NCBI RefSeq assembly: GCF_007565055.1
Contig: NC_044551.1
Coordinates: 101,006,422-101,070,421, forward strand
Direction: 5' to 3'
DNA length: 64,000 nucleotides
Origin: Rhinopithecus roxellana
Taxonomy: Eukaryota > Chordata > Mammalia > Primates > Cercopithecidae
Under the pieces are notes generated by a model. That model saw nothing but the letters and a program-made list of their open reading frames with translations, had not been told where the DNA came from and did no database searches. The translations under genes and the position numbers were made by a program. Below, one piece after another: positions 46,996-58,310 of this stretch. Each line of letters starts with the position of its first letter. Position 1 is the first letter of the stretch.

Positions 46996-47312
46996 GGCCA
47001 GGTGCAGTGGCTCACGCCTGTAATCCCAGCACTTTGGGAGGCTGAGGCAGGTGGATCACGAGCTCAGGAGTTCAAGATCAGCCTCGCCAAGATGGTAAAA
47101 CCCCATCTCTACTAAAAATACAAAAAGAATTAGCCAGGCATGGTGGTGGGCGCCTGTAATCTCAGCTACTCGGGAGGCTGAGGCAGAGAATTGCTTAAAC
47201 CCAGGAGGTGGAGGATGCACTGAGCCGAGATCGCGCCACTGCATTCCAGCCTGGGTGACAGAGCGAAACTCCGTCTCAAAAGAAATATAAATAAGTAAAC
47301 AAAAAATAAAAT
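46996..47312 (+). repeat. Inner Alu nested in the outer Alu
   Basis: Full-length copy from GGCCAGGTGCAGTGGCTC to an AAATAA tail. The duplicated target AAAATTAGCTGGGTGTG (46979-46995 and 47313-47329) is a perfect 17 bp piece of the outer Alu, so the insertion order is certain: LTR, outer Alu, inner Alu. Confidence 0.95.
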
Positions 47313-47473
47313 AAAATTAGCTGGGTGTGGTGGCAGATGCTTGTAATCCCAGGTACTCAGGAGACTGAGGCAGGAGAATCACTTGAGCCTGGGAGAGGGA
47401 AGTTGCAGTGAGCTGAGATTGAGCCACTGCACTGTAGCCTGGGCAACAGAGTGAGACTCTGTCTCACAAAAAA

Positions 47474-47504
47474 AACAAAAAACAAACAAACAAACAAACA
47501 AAAA
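47474..47504. repeat. (CAAA)n tail microsatellite
   Basis: Repeated AAAC/CAAA units grown from the A-tail of the outer Alu. Confidence 0.88.
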
Positions 47505-48252
47505 CCCCCTGAGACCCTTGCAAGCGGGCACACAAGTGGCTGGACGTCAAGAGGAACACATCGGCAAAAGACACAAGCAGCTGGATGGCTAAAGGACAGT
47601 GAGGGGAGAACGCCTGCAGAGGAGCCCCGGGCATTCTGCTGGCACACCAGCAGCTAGGTGGAGGTTGGCCATGGCAGTTGAAGGAGAGTTCAGGCCACCT
47701 AGCAGCCTGACTCCAGAAGAAAACCATCTCCCTTCTGGCTCCTTATCTGCTGAGAGCTACTTCCACTCAATAAAACCTTGTACTAATCCTCCAAGCCCTC
47801 GTGTGAACTGGTTCTTCCAGTACACCAAGGCAAGAAACCAGGATACAGAAAGCCCTCTGACCTTGCAATAAGGCAGGGGTCTAATTGAGCTAACACAGCT
47901 GCCTACGGATGGCTAAACTAAAAGAGCACCATGTAACACACACACGCTGGGCCTTCAGGAGCTGTAAACATTCACTCCCAGACACTGCCGTGGGTTCGGA
48001 GCCCCACAACCTGCCCGACTGTATGCTCCCCTAAAGGTTTCAGCAGCAGGGCCCTGAAGAAGCGAGCCTCTCCCCATCACATGTCCTTCAAGGGGGACAA
48101 GGAAACTCTTCCCATTTCAAAGCCGTATCACTAGGAGAAAAGAAGAAATGGACACCAGATACTATGTGGGGAGACTCACTAGTATGTGTGAGGGCAAGAG
48201 AAATGGGTAGTGGGCAAGACGTCAAAAGAATTTCTAACTTAATAAGTAGGTT

Positions 48253-48553
48253 GGCCCGGCGCGGTGGCTCAAGCCTGTAATCCCAGCACTTTGGGAGGCC
48301 GAGACGGGCGGATCACGAGGTCAGGAGATCGAGACCATCCTGGCTAACACGGTGAAACCCCGTCTCTACTAAAAAATACAAAAAACTAGCCGGGCGAGGT
48401 GGTGGGCGCCTGTAGTCCCAGCTACTCGGGAGGCTGAGGCAGGAGAATGGCGTAAACCCGGGAGGCGGAGCTTGCCGTGAGCTGAGATCCGGCCACTGCG
48501 CTCCAGCCTGGGCGACAGACCGAGACTCCGTCCCCCCCGCCCAAAAAAAAAAA
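48253..48553 (+). repeat. Young AluYR-type copy
   Basis: Diagnostic Old World monkey changes: GGCTCAAGCCTGTAATCC, GCCGAGACGGGCGG, CTAGCCGGGCGAGGTGG, GGCGTAAACCCGGG, GATCCGGCCACTGCGC. The perfect 9 bp duplication AAGTAGGTT lies at 48244-48252 and 48554-48562. The tail starts with a C-rich stretch (CCCCCCCGCCC) before the A-run, and CpG positions are mostly intact. Recent insertion. Confidence 0.96.
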
Positions 48554-48562
48554 AAGTAGGTT

Positions 48563-49940
48563 AAGAGGGAGAGTTGCTGGGATGGGGTGCAAAAAAGAGA
48601 AGTTTCAAAATAACCAGTGTGAAGTAAGGGGGAAGGAAGTGTCTAGGGCCAGAAGTAAAAGGATTAAAAGCAAAACAGAGGAACCGTTTGATCGTATGAA
48701 TTTATCGTGGCACCAATTAATTGACTGATTGATTGATTCAGTCATTATTGGATGCTTCATAAGGTTTAGGTAATGTTGGTGCTGAAGGATTCACTGAGGA
48801 CTAAAAGATTCAGACAAGCAAGAGCCCATCCACTCCAAAGGAAGCAGAAAGCTGCCATGCTAGACACAGACCAGACAAATGTATCAGGGAAAGCTTTGCT
48901 GAGGTTTGAAGGTCCACGATGAGTTCTGATTGGTTGGTAGGGGTGAGCCAAGACAACAACTGTTACTCCTGGATAGATTTCCCAAGCCATACGCACATTC
49001 ATGCATGGCATGAAGTCCCATGCCAGCCACTATTGTAGCTGTTGGTAAGTGTAAGTCAATTTTCATTTGAACTAACATGCTTGCTCTATACCTGAACATG
49101 TGAAAGATACGAAATATTTCATATTTAGGTGGTTGGCAAATAGAGAAATAATACCTTTATAAAGATCTACTAAAAATAGTTTCAAGAACTAGTAGCTACA
49201 GTCATATTCGTTTTTTTTTTTTTTTTTTTTTTTTTCTAGGAGGTAATCTAGCTTCATGAAAGCAAAGAAGAGAAGGAATGGAATATGTTGTGCTTGTTCC
49301 AATCCCTTTGTTCATCACTAGCACATTTCACTCTTCGCCTGCTTAGAAAGCCAATAAGCCAGCAAACCCCCAGGCCAGGGACCAGGAACTGGCATCCACT
49401 CTAGCCCTTGGAAGCAAGTCAGACCAATTACAGGTTGTGGAGACACTGCAGTTTGTTTGAAAATATTAAGTAGGTCAAATTGTCCTGTGAAATGTAGGCT
49501 GCCAACTTCTTTATTAGTAAGAAGACCATTTATTAATGTATTCAACTTCTGTTTCTTGAGTGAAAGGTAATTTGATGGAGATTTTGGGTCTTACTAAAAT
49601 AAATCAAGAGGCCCCGTCCTCTGGAGACGACCTGCAGTCTAGAAGGGAGATGTCTACAAAAGGCTCATACAGGGCAGCAAGGTTATGTGCCCCAAGAAAT
49701 TTCACAGTAACACAGAGTAATCACCCCATTGATATTTTGGGGATCTCCCATTGGCAGTGAAGTTCAGGAGCGGTGAAAAAAATACCAGGATTTCCAGGTC
49801 AGTATGCAGCTGCTAAGCTGGCCCATGATACTATATATAGTCTAGGTGTCCTGAAACTTTACACCACCTTTTAAAATCATGTCCAGAAAAATTAGTTAAA
49901 ATCAAACTGGATTAACGAAAGTCATGCACTGATCTGAGGC
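48563..49940. other. Mostly single-copy, with a T27 tract
   Basis: 48700-48900 may be reversed L2 (GATTGATTGATTCAGTC onward), low confidence. A T run of about 27 lies at 49210-49236 without an attached Alu body. No supported gene. Confidence 0.42.
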
Positions 49941-49948
49941 AGACAAAA

Positions 49949-50424
49949 ATGCCAAAATATGCCAAGAAAAAAGCAGAAAGTAGCAACATCATACAGGGCC
50001 CTAGAGGTCAGGGGTGATCCTCTGTAGATGCCCGAGCAGAGCATTGGCAATCAGGAGGATGAGTACAGGCAGCTTCTCTGGGAACAAGCTGAGCTGCAAC
50101 TGACCAGTAAAAGAGCAGTGGAACAGATAGTGGAGAGGATTATGAGTAGAATAATGACCTCTACGGAGTCACTGGAAAAGGGTACAGCTGACATCCTTCC
50201 ATCCTACAGGGAGATGCTGTTGCAAAGTTTAAAGGAAGCTTTCCCTAAGATGTACAAGCTGAGGAATCTAGAGAACATGCTGGTAGCAGGACCTAACTAA
50301 TGCTATGGGGCATAGAAGAGTAGGTAGCAGGGCTTCACGGATGACCAGAGGAAAGGGAAAGGCACCAGCAGTCCTACCTCGCCTAAATTGAGGGAAGAAA
50401 TTGTCACCTCCACCAGGTAAGTAT
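49949..50424 (+). other. Candidate exon or retrocopy remnant: 90-codon frame and strong donor site
   Basis: A sense frame at 50028-50300 (90 codons, ATG to TAA) has a composition unlike the chance frames here. It is rich in E, Q, L, R and K, almost without C, and helix-friendly with heptad-like spacing (the segment QLLWEQAELQL and the one around LLQSLKEAFPKMYKL). A second short frame, ATG at 49949 to TGA at 50015-50017, lies one frame off just upstream, and TAG directly precedes the 50028 ATG. A full-consensus 5' splice site CAG|GTAAGTAT sits at 50414-50424, 114 bp past the stop. No family recognised. It could be a decayed exon, a retrocopy or chance in purine-rich DNA; coding is not established. 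Confidence 0.25.
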
Positions 50425-50460
50425 CCTTCATGGGCATTCCCAGAGCATCTCAAGGTTTCT

Positions 50461-50693
50461 TTGTTTTCTTTGTTTTTGTTTTGAAATAGGATCTCACTCT
50501 ATTGCCTGGGCTGTTGTCGCTCTATGCCCAGGAATAGCCCACTGTAGCCTCAACCTATTGAACTCAAGCAGTCCCCCAGCTAAGTCTCCCAAACAGCTGG
50601 AGTAGCTGGGGTTACAGGCACGTGCCACCACACATGGCTAATTTTATTTTTAGTAGAGACAAAGCCTTGCTATCTTGCCCAGTCTGAGCATTT
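50461..50693 (-). repeat. Alu-related (FLAM/J-type) fragment, antisense
   Basis: GATCTCACTCTATTGCC, GTAGCCTCAACC, GTGCCACCACACATGG, GTAGAGACAAAGCC are old Alu sequence in reverse. The 5' part is missing. Confidence 0.82.
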
Positions 50694-50989
50694 TGAGTTT
50701 ATCCTTCGCATGACACAGGCTTGTAATTGCCTGCTTACTTGTATGTGCTCTTGCCTAGACTAACATCTCCTTGAAGTATCCATTATTTCTCTGTTTTCAT
50801 TACCCAGCACATTACTCAGCATATAGATACCATTCAATGTTTGCTAAATGAAACAGTCATCAAATGACTTCTTGTTGGGTTTTGTTTGCATGTAGGATAT
50901 AGGAGTGTGAGTAGCAGGGCACTGGATCAGGAAGGCAGAGTGAACCTACAGTGAATATTTGCCCTTTGCCCAGCACGTAAATCATCTCC

Positions 50990-51540
50990 CTTTTCCTTTG
51001 AGGAATTTCCAGTTTCCTTTGTGGAATTCACTACTTTTGAGTTATGGAAGGAGGCACATCCCACCTACTATCAAAGATGGCCAATCTGCCAAATGCTCTT
51101 TCCCAACCTCCCTTGCAGCTGGGGCATGGGCATATCACCTAAGTTCTAACAATCAGACCACTCCCCTGATTTTCAATAGAAAGCTTGTGATGCAACGAGG
51201 GACAGAAAAAAATCCACTATGGTTTGGTGACAGTTGCAGAATTGAGTGCTTGGGGCAGTAGCATGATGGCTGCCATAGAAGACAGTGCACATGGCAACCA
51301 CATCATAGTGGGAACTGACTCTGCTAGCATTCTGTGACAGCAAATGTGGTGTCCTCATCCAGCCAGTTCCGTGGCATTATTTTGAGAATTCATTCTGGCA
51401 ATACAAGCTTCTGAGTCTGTTTCCAGCCCTCCTGACAAGTCTGTAATCTGCCCAATATATTTTTTTAAAAATTCCTTTCTTGTTTAAGTCAACCAGAGTC
51501 AGTTTCTGTAACTTGCAACTTGGAATCCTGACTGATACAG
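50990..51540 (+). mobile_element. LTR-like old repeat
   Basis: The end TTCCTTTCTTGTTTAAGTCAACC, AGAGTCAGTTTCTGTAACTTGC, AATCCTGACTGATACAG matches the common terminus of old LTRs (TCCTGACTRATACAG). The upstream half has GATGGCCAATCTGCC and is poorly assigned. An antisense or sense open frame near 50959-51261 is incidental. Confidence 0.5.
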
Positions 51541-52229
51541 GGCTAAACCCTGGGGCACCAGGCTAGAACTTTCACATATCATCTGCAGGCAGCAGGGACC
51601 ATTTAGACTTCTACGGATGTTGTGACAATCACAGAAGTGCTCTAAGAACATTAAACTGTCAGTGGTATGTAGTATGAACTAGAAGAAGATGGATCTTGAA
51701 GAAGAAAAAAGACCAGGTGGGAAGGTTTTGTACCTATACAGGTGAGAAGTAATGCAGTAATGAAGGACTGAGCTAGGAGATTTGTAACTAGTCAAATGGT
51801 AGATGACAAAAAGAGGTCTATTTCTAATTCCTTGTCTGGTTTTCCACAGGGAATTTGGTCTAAAATTAGGGAAAACTGTGCTTCCACGGAAAATGCATTA
51901 TTTAGATCACACCTTTCCAGGTTATCTTATTCTGGTCTTTCATAGTCTTTGAGCTATTTTACAACTCCGTATATTGTGAACAACTGATAGCAATGCAAAG
52001 TAATTCTTGTCTGTAGATAGGTAAATTATGCCTACTAGAGGTTCTATTGACTTTCTTCCCCACCGTGGAAGAAGCCAGTTTTGCCTCCATTTGCACATTT
52101 GTTTTAACATTTCTGATCCATAAATTAACATTTACAAAATTATCCCTTGAACTGGTTGAAACACCTCACCAGTTTCCTCTTTAATGAATCAAATAAAATA
52201 TTTACCTTGTGTTTATATTTATATCCATA
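51541..52229. other. Single-copy sequence
   Basis: Nothing assigned. Confidence 0.5.
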
Positions 52230-52244
52230 GGAGACCTTGTTTTT

Positions 52245-52543
52245 TTTTTTTTTTTTTTTTTGAGACAGAGTTTCGCTCTTGTTGCCCAGGCTGGAGTGCA
52301 ATGGTACAATCTCGGCTCACCGCAGCCTCCACCTCCCGGGTTCAAGCGATTCTCCTGCCTCAGCCTCCTGAGTAGCTGGGATTACAGGCGTGCATCACCA
52401 TGCTTTACTAATTTTGTATTTTTAATAGAGACGAGGTTTCTCCATGTTGGTCAGGCTGGTCTCAAACTCCCAACCTCAGGTGATCCACCCACCTTGGTCT
52501 CCCAAAGTGCTGGGATTACAGACTAAGCCACCACACCCGGCCT
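52245..52543 (-). repeat. Alu (S-type), antisense
   Basis: Poly-T, GAGACAGAGTTTCGCTCTTGTTGCCC, ending GCCACCACACCCGGCC. Perfect 15 bp duplication GGAGACCTTGTTTTT at 52230-52244 and 52544-52558. Confidence 0.95.
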
Positions 52544-53015
52544 GGAGACCTTGTTTTTGAAAAATTTAAGCCTTCATTTCTTTCTTTGTACATGGCTTCT
52601 TGAAAAAAAAAAAAAAAAGCTCCAAAATGGACAATGGACATAAGTTACCGTTGTTCCTGCTATTATCAGTTGATGTTTAACACTAGAGGTAAGTGTCTAG
52701 TACATGACAGGATTTATCTTAAAGAATCTGTAGAAGAGGAGAAACTTTCCCTCTACTCTCTTAGGTTCAGTATCTGGAGACTGCAAATTAAACTGAGAAA
52801 AGAAAGATTAACAGGATAAAATGTTTATTTCACACGGACACAGGGAAGTGGGAGACTCACAGAATAAAAGTGAAAACTCCAAAATTGTGGTTAGACCCAG
52901 GAACTTAACATACTATTTTAGCAAAGGGTAATAAAGTATGGAGAAAGGACTAGACAAAGGAAAAGAGGAGTTTGGCTTCTAGAGAGGGTAACTTGTGGGA
53001 AGGTGACTAGGAAAT

Positions 53016-53749
53016 TGTTATGATCTGAATATGATTTGTCCCCACCAAAACTCATGTTGAGGCTTGGTCCCTAATGTGGCAGTGTTGGGAGGCGGTACCT
53101 TTAAAAGGTGATTAGAGGCCAGGCACTGTGGCTCATGCCTGTAATCCCAGCACTTTGGGAGGCTGAGGCGGGCGGATCATGAGGTCAAGAGATAGAGACC
53201 ATCTGGGCCAAGATGGTGAAACCCTATCTCTACTAAAAATACAAAAACTAGCTGGGTGTGGTGGCACACGCCTGTAGTCCCAGCTACTCGGGAGGCTGAG
53301 GCAGGAGAATCACTTGAACCTGGGAGGCAGCAGTTGCAGTGAGCCAAGATCGCACCGCCACACTCCAGCCTGACAACAGACTGAGACTCTGTCTCAAAAA
53401 AAAAGGGTGATTAGATTGTTCAAATGGATTAAGGTCCTTTTTGTGAGACTGAGTTAATTCTTGTAGGGATGGATTAGTTCTCATGGCAATGGATAAGTTC
53501 CCAAGAAAGCAGTTATTATAAGGTGAGATTGCCTCTCATGTTTTGCCTTTGTTTGCATATGCCTAGTTCCCCGTACATTATCTGCTATGTTTTGATGGGG
53601 AAGCACAAGGCCTTCACCAGAAACCACCAGATGGGGCCACCCAACCTTGAACTTCCCAGCCTACAGAACCATGAGTGAAATAAACCATTTTTTTAAAAAA
53701 ATTAAATCTGTCTCAGAAATTCTGTGATAACAACACAAAAATAGACTAA
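53016..53749 (+). mobile_element. MaLR-type LTR, split by an Alu
   Basis: Begins TGTTATGATCTGAATATG, then CCCCACCAAAACTCATGTTG, GGCAGTGTTGGGAGG. After the Alu it continues with GATTGTTCAAATGGATTAAGG, ACTTCCCAGCCTACAGAACC, ATGAGTGAAATAAACC and AACACAAAAATAGACTAA. Five-base flanks GAAAT (53011-53015 and 53750-53754) fit the MaLR duplication size. The terminal CA is lost. Subfamily not named. Confidence 0.8.
53117..53405 (+). repeat. Alu (S-type) inside the MaLR LTR
   Basis: Full-length, ending in a short A-run. GGTGATTAGA is duplicated at 53107-53116 and 53406-53415. Younger than the LTR. Confidence 0.95.
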
Positions 53750-53754
53750 GAAAT

Positions 53755-54904
53755 GTATGGTAAATAAGCATTATTTAGTAAAGTTTGTTATGTAAACTAA
53801 GTCATCTCAAGTGATAATAGTTGTCTCTAGAGTCTTTCTTCTCTTCCTCTTATGGAAAAAGGAGGTCACCCGTACTTTGCAAGTGTGGATTTCCTTTACA
53901 AATGTAGATTTCCTTTAAAAAGGGGAAATTTTTGCCCTTTTAAGCAGAAAAGGGAATGGCCTAGAGCACCTCCTATGTTTGCTGTTTCTTAATTGCCTTC
54001 AGTTCAAAATAATCCTATGCCAAAGTGACACATTTTGAGGTGATATTCTGATCCCTTCCAACTGTTATAACCAAGTACCACAGACTGGAAGACTTTCACA
54101 AAGCTGATTCATTTATATGTAAAGTATTTGTCACCCAGTGTCCTAAATACATAGAAGTGTATGAGGGATTAGAATCCCTGCATATCCAATAGAGTCCTAA
54201 GTAGATCTCAATCAATATGAATGAATGGATGGGTGATTATGTTTATAGTGCCTGTCTTATGGCTGCATGCTAAATCCTTTTCAGTGGACTCCAAGGAAGT
54301 GACCCAATTCTCTGGTTATATTAGAATTTTGTTATATGGAATATAGCTTAAAATAAGTGGACCATCAGCTGAAAGTAAGAAATCTTTGAGTCTTACAGCT
54401 ATTTCATTGAAATAGAATTTGATTTGTACCACAATCATAAAAGGTGGCCTAGCAGTGCAAGATATTCTTCTATGGGATCATGAATACTGATCTATTTTTT
54501 ACACAGATATATCTCAGAAGCTAACATTCAGAAATGTGCTAACACAATATGTCACAATATGTTGTTTAACAAAAATATAGAAAAAAAGCCGTATCTGCCA
54601 CAAATGAGGAGTGTCATTAAAGCATCAGCTGCAAATATTCACAAGCTTCTGACTTGGCAATTGGCTGCAGAGAACCACTTACTCAAGCAATTCTTCACTA
54701 TTAGCTTTTGCTTGTTGCTCTTGGCTTCAGCACAAAGTTGCTTTTAAAAGCAGGTGACAAAATGAAAGCCTCAAGTATATGACCTTATTTCAGGTCATTT
54801 GTAACTTCTCAGATTATTTGTTAAAAAAATGGTTTGCAAAGAGTATTAATAGGCTTGCATGGTTTTCATAAACCACCTGAATAAGGTGCTTCTCAGAAGG
54901 AACC
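53755..54904. other. Single-copy region
   Basis: A short piece at 54057-54110 (CTGTTATAACCAAGTACCACAGACTGG) matches reversed MLT1 but is too brief for a call. Otherwise nothing assigned. Confidence 0.45.
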
Positions 54905-55118
54905 ATGCCATTCATAAAGCAAGGGCTCTGGAGCCAGATGGAATGGGTGTAAAATATGGCTCTACCATCTCCTACCTGTTTGATGCTGAGAAAATTATTT
55001 AAATCTCCCTATGTCTTGGTTACTTACCAGTAAACCTCAGAATCCTCATGGGGAGTGAATATGTAAAGCACTTGCGTAAAGTCTGGTCCACAGAAATGCT
55101 ACATAAGTATTTGCTGAT
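54905..55118 (+). mobile_element. MIR element
   Basis: AGGGCTCTGGAGCCAGATGG, CTCTACCATCTCCTACCTG, TTTAAATCTCCCTATGTCTTGG, GAATATGTAAAGCACTTGCG follow MIR from its 5' half to the 3' region. Confidence 0.85.
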
Positions 55119-57661
55119 AATATGGAGATGTGTATTTATTGATTGAAAAAAGAATTCCTACAAACTACAATGGTTCTGGCTACTTCCCAACATGGGGAAG
55201 AAAAGTGGCAGACTCAACATTGCCAACAGCTGGGGAGGACCAAGATGACTGGCCCTTTACTTCTCTACTACAGTATTTCCTCTCTCCCCTCCACCTTTCC
55301 CACATTTCTGGGAAAAGTGCCCAATAATGCAAACAAGTTGTTAGCAGGACCTCCCATATGATGTGAGAGGGATGGTACCTGGTCTGGACCCTTTTCTTCA
55401 GGGGAAATTTTCTGATTCTTTGCCAGCTTAGTGGGAATGATCAAAATGTCTTTTGATAATGGTTTCTGTTCATTTTAGCAAATCTCATCCCAAATTGCAA
55501 ACATAAAAAAAATGTGGATAGCATGTTCTTTTATTTCCTTTGCTAAGTAGTTGAGAAGCATGAGATAGGTCCTTACAGCTTCAGGCTTGTCTTCAAGAGT
55601 AAGTCCAAAAAAGAGGTAAACAGATTTCCTGCTTCAGGGACAGGCTGACAAGGGTTAATATTTTGCTGAGGACTCCATTTGTGTGCTCTGTAAGGAAACA
55701 GGCAATGCCTCACAGGATCCCATTACCCAAACAGGAGAAGCTAGAAGCCTTGGGAAGTATTTACCCGGGGTATGAATGGGTCATATAACTTCATATAACT
55801 TGCAACACAGCATTTGTTTAACACTCAAGTAAGATTAGAGGGGAGAAAATGTGCGCGCAAACACACACACACACAGAAAGAGAAGGAGGAACTTAAACCA
55901 GCTATGGTGAAGACAACCTAAAGGTCAAAACTGTAATATTAAATAAATCTTACAAGATTTTATAAACCATAATTTATTGTCTATGTGCAACTGACATTTT
56001 AACTCTTGGTTTAATACCAGACACTTCAAAGTATTCTTGTAGAAGAATGGTTGATAACCCTCTTACACAGTATAATTGGAATTCTGCATGTTAGAACATT
56101 TGGTTTCTGAAAGATTTTTGTAAATGTTAATAGCTGTCTTTTAAAATAGTGTAAGTGTGAAATGCTATGAAAAGCAAAGGTTTAAATGTCACTCTGTCTA
56201 TAATTTTCATATTGTAAAAACTAAGTAAGTTTTTTTTAATGGAAAATCTAAAAGCCTGCTGCAAGTTTGAAGATATCAGCTCATTCATTCTTCGTTTTTG
56301 AAATAGATATGACATTTAACCAAATGAGCCAAATTTAGAATTAAAGGTGATCTGTTTTTTCTAAAATTTAATATTGAACATTTAGCCTAAACTGAAAAGC
56401 AATTATATTTACAGAGTTCCCTACTTCTTCCCAGATTGCATGAGCTTATGATTAAAGATCTGCCTTTAAAGTATTCATCTGATGAGCCACCCAGCTACAC
56501 ATAGTCATTACCATCTGAGTTTTCATTGTGGACTCCAGCCAGTCTGGCTGAGGCAGTATTTGGGTTCTTTGTATAGAGGCACAGCCAATGCATTTCTTCC
56601 CAGAGTACATTTCTTCCTACTACAAAAACAAAAAATGCCTTTTCCCCTTCTCCTTTCTTCTGTTTTTTTTTGTTTTGGTTTGTTGTTTGTTTTTTTTTTT
56701 GTTTTTGTTTTTGTTTTGTTTTTCCTCTCAGGTTGGCTTTTACTTCTTTGTGAATGTTTACTGTGCAAAGGGGAAAGTGTTCATTTTCATCCACTACCCC
56801 TCCTTGGGAATCTGAATTCTGCATCATCTCTGGTACTTGGCAGCCTGCATACATAGGCCAAGAATGAGCATCCTACAAACAAGAAAATAAATAAACCTGA
56901 TTCACGTAGAATAGGGCCTGAACATTACTGCTCAAACCCCATTTCACCTAAGTCCTGTTTAACGGACCAGTGTATTTGGTGTTGGGTACGTGGCTGCTAT
57001 TAGAAATTTGTTACTTTCATAGGTACCAAAGGTTGCAGGGGAATCAATTAATAAAAATGTAAATGAGATGGCATTCAAGAATTTCCCTCTAATGCATCAC
57101 ACTCATTCAACGCAGTAGTGTTGCAATATGTTTTGCTGGTTGAAAGACAAAGGAGCCAGTTATTGTTCAAATGCCAGGAAGTACAAGTAACTTGTACCTA
57201 ACTTATCTCTGCTCCTGTAAGCACATGCTCTAGATCTCAGCATCCTTTGCCTTGTGCAGCTAACAAGAGAAAGTCAGTTGGGTACAGCTGGTTTAATACA
57301 CACTAAAGCTATTTTCACAGAATCATTTATTCATTCTCCCTCAGCCTTTAACTCTATGAATAGAAACCAGTTTTAGGCTAAGCTCACATTAGAGGCAGAG
57401 TCAAGAGATACAGTATTGGTCAAATCCAATATTTTCTATTGGGATAAACTGGGGATGTATGTAATCTGTTCCTCTTTCATTTTAACTTACATCTTAAGAA
57501 TATGATATCACTTTGACCCAGTACACTGGACAATGCCTCCCTCTTCACCATAGAGAAAGAAAAAAGATGCATCCTTCTGTATGAAAGTGGGATTTATATA
57601 TATATCTCCTGGGAGAGGCCTTAACAAGTGATTAACCCTGTTATTTCATTATGACACAAGA
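55119..57661. other. Single-copy region with simple repeats
   Basis: An (AC)n run lies at 55857-55877 and a GTTTTT-rich tract at 56660-56725. No transposon recognised, no supported coding. Confidence 0.45.
56660..56725. repeat. T-rich tract with GTTTT/GTTTTT units
   Basis: Low-complexity T-rich sequence with scattered G. No Alu attached. Confidence 0.88.
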
Positions 57662-57841
57662 GCTGAGGTTCTCAAACTTTAGCAAGCATCAGAATCACCT
57701 GTAGGGTTTGTTAAAACACAGATCGCTGAGTCCTGTCTCAGTTTCTGAGTCAGTAGATCTAGAATAGGGCTGAGAATGTGCATTTCTAAAAAGTTCCCAG
57801 ATGGTGCTGATGCTGCCTTTTCCACACTTTGAGAACCACTG
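57662..57841 (+). mobile_element. MER5A-type hAT transposon
   Basis: GAGGTTCTCAAACTTTAGCAAGC, ATCAGAATCACCTGTAGGG, GAGAATGTGCATTTCTAA, ending CACACTTTGAGAACCACTG. The GTTCTCAAA/TTTGAGAAC inverted ends define MER5. No duplication is obvious. Confidence 0.9.
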
Positions 57842-58154
57842 AAATAGTGTGTTTTTCCAGCACCAAAGCCAAGGATTAACTGGGTTATAGCTAACAACCG
57901 TAAATAGCACACTCACTAAGTCACCTAAGGTCATACTTTATATTCTGCTTTTCCCGGTTTACTAAAGAGACAGCATCAGACTGGATGATTTACAAAGATC
58001 ATTTTTAATGGCATGGGTCATGGACTGGTAAAACTGCTTAAAAGTGTTCCCAACTAAATTACTGTGAACATGTTCTATTTGGGGCTTTAATTAATCATGC
58101 ATTCCCATTTTTCTTCCCGGAAAACAAAAATAATAATATAATAACTTCCGTTTG
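57842..58154. other. Single-copy sequence
   Basis: Nothing assigned. Confidence 0.5.
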
Positions 58155-58310
58155 TTAACTTCTTCCTACAATGGTACTGGCTCTGTGTTGCCTGGTTCTC
58201 ATCAGTTTACCTCATTCAACCGTCACTGCAATCAAGGAGGAAGCTTTGTCATCCCTGTCTGACAGAACTGAGGACATGGCTGAAGGAGATTAAAAGCACA
58301 TTTGGAAATA
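58155..58310 (-). mobile_element. MIR-like element, antisense, very eroded
   Basis: TTTACCTCATTCAACCGTCACTGC, GACAGAACTGAGGACATGGC compare with reversed MIR. Weak. Confidence 0.4.

Larger units (their letters stand above)
46825..47504 (+). repeat. Outer Alu in the MER52 LTR, split by another Alu
   Basis: Left half 46825-46995, right half 47330-47504, ending in a CAAA-repeat tail. The flanks GAGACCCTT (46816-46824) and GAGACCCTTG (47511-47520) are the target duplication, extended upstream by a C-run. Confidence 0.92.
46654..48119 (+). mobile_element. MER52-type LTR, interrupted by nested Alus
   Basis: The LTR parts are 46654-46824 and 47520-48119. The left part carries GGTCCCTGGTGAGGG, GTGAGGACAGGC, CAAATGTTGCATTTCCC and a TATAAA box at 46803-46808. 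The right part carries CTGCTGAGAGCTACTTCC, AATAAA at 47769-47774, GCTAAACTAAAAGAGC, GTATGCTCCCCTAAAGG and CCATTTCA. The Alu landed about 16 bp past the TATA box, separating promoter elements from the R region and polyadenylation site. It has the same family and orientation as 16980-17733. Confidence 0.86.

Noticed and set aside
16980..48119. One 31 kb provirus bounded by the two MER52 LTRs
   Set aside because: The interval holds ordinary single-copy DNA and unrelated repeats, and the LTRs differ at many sites.
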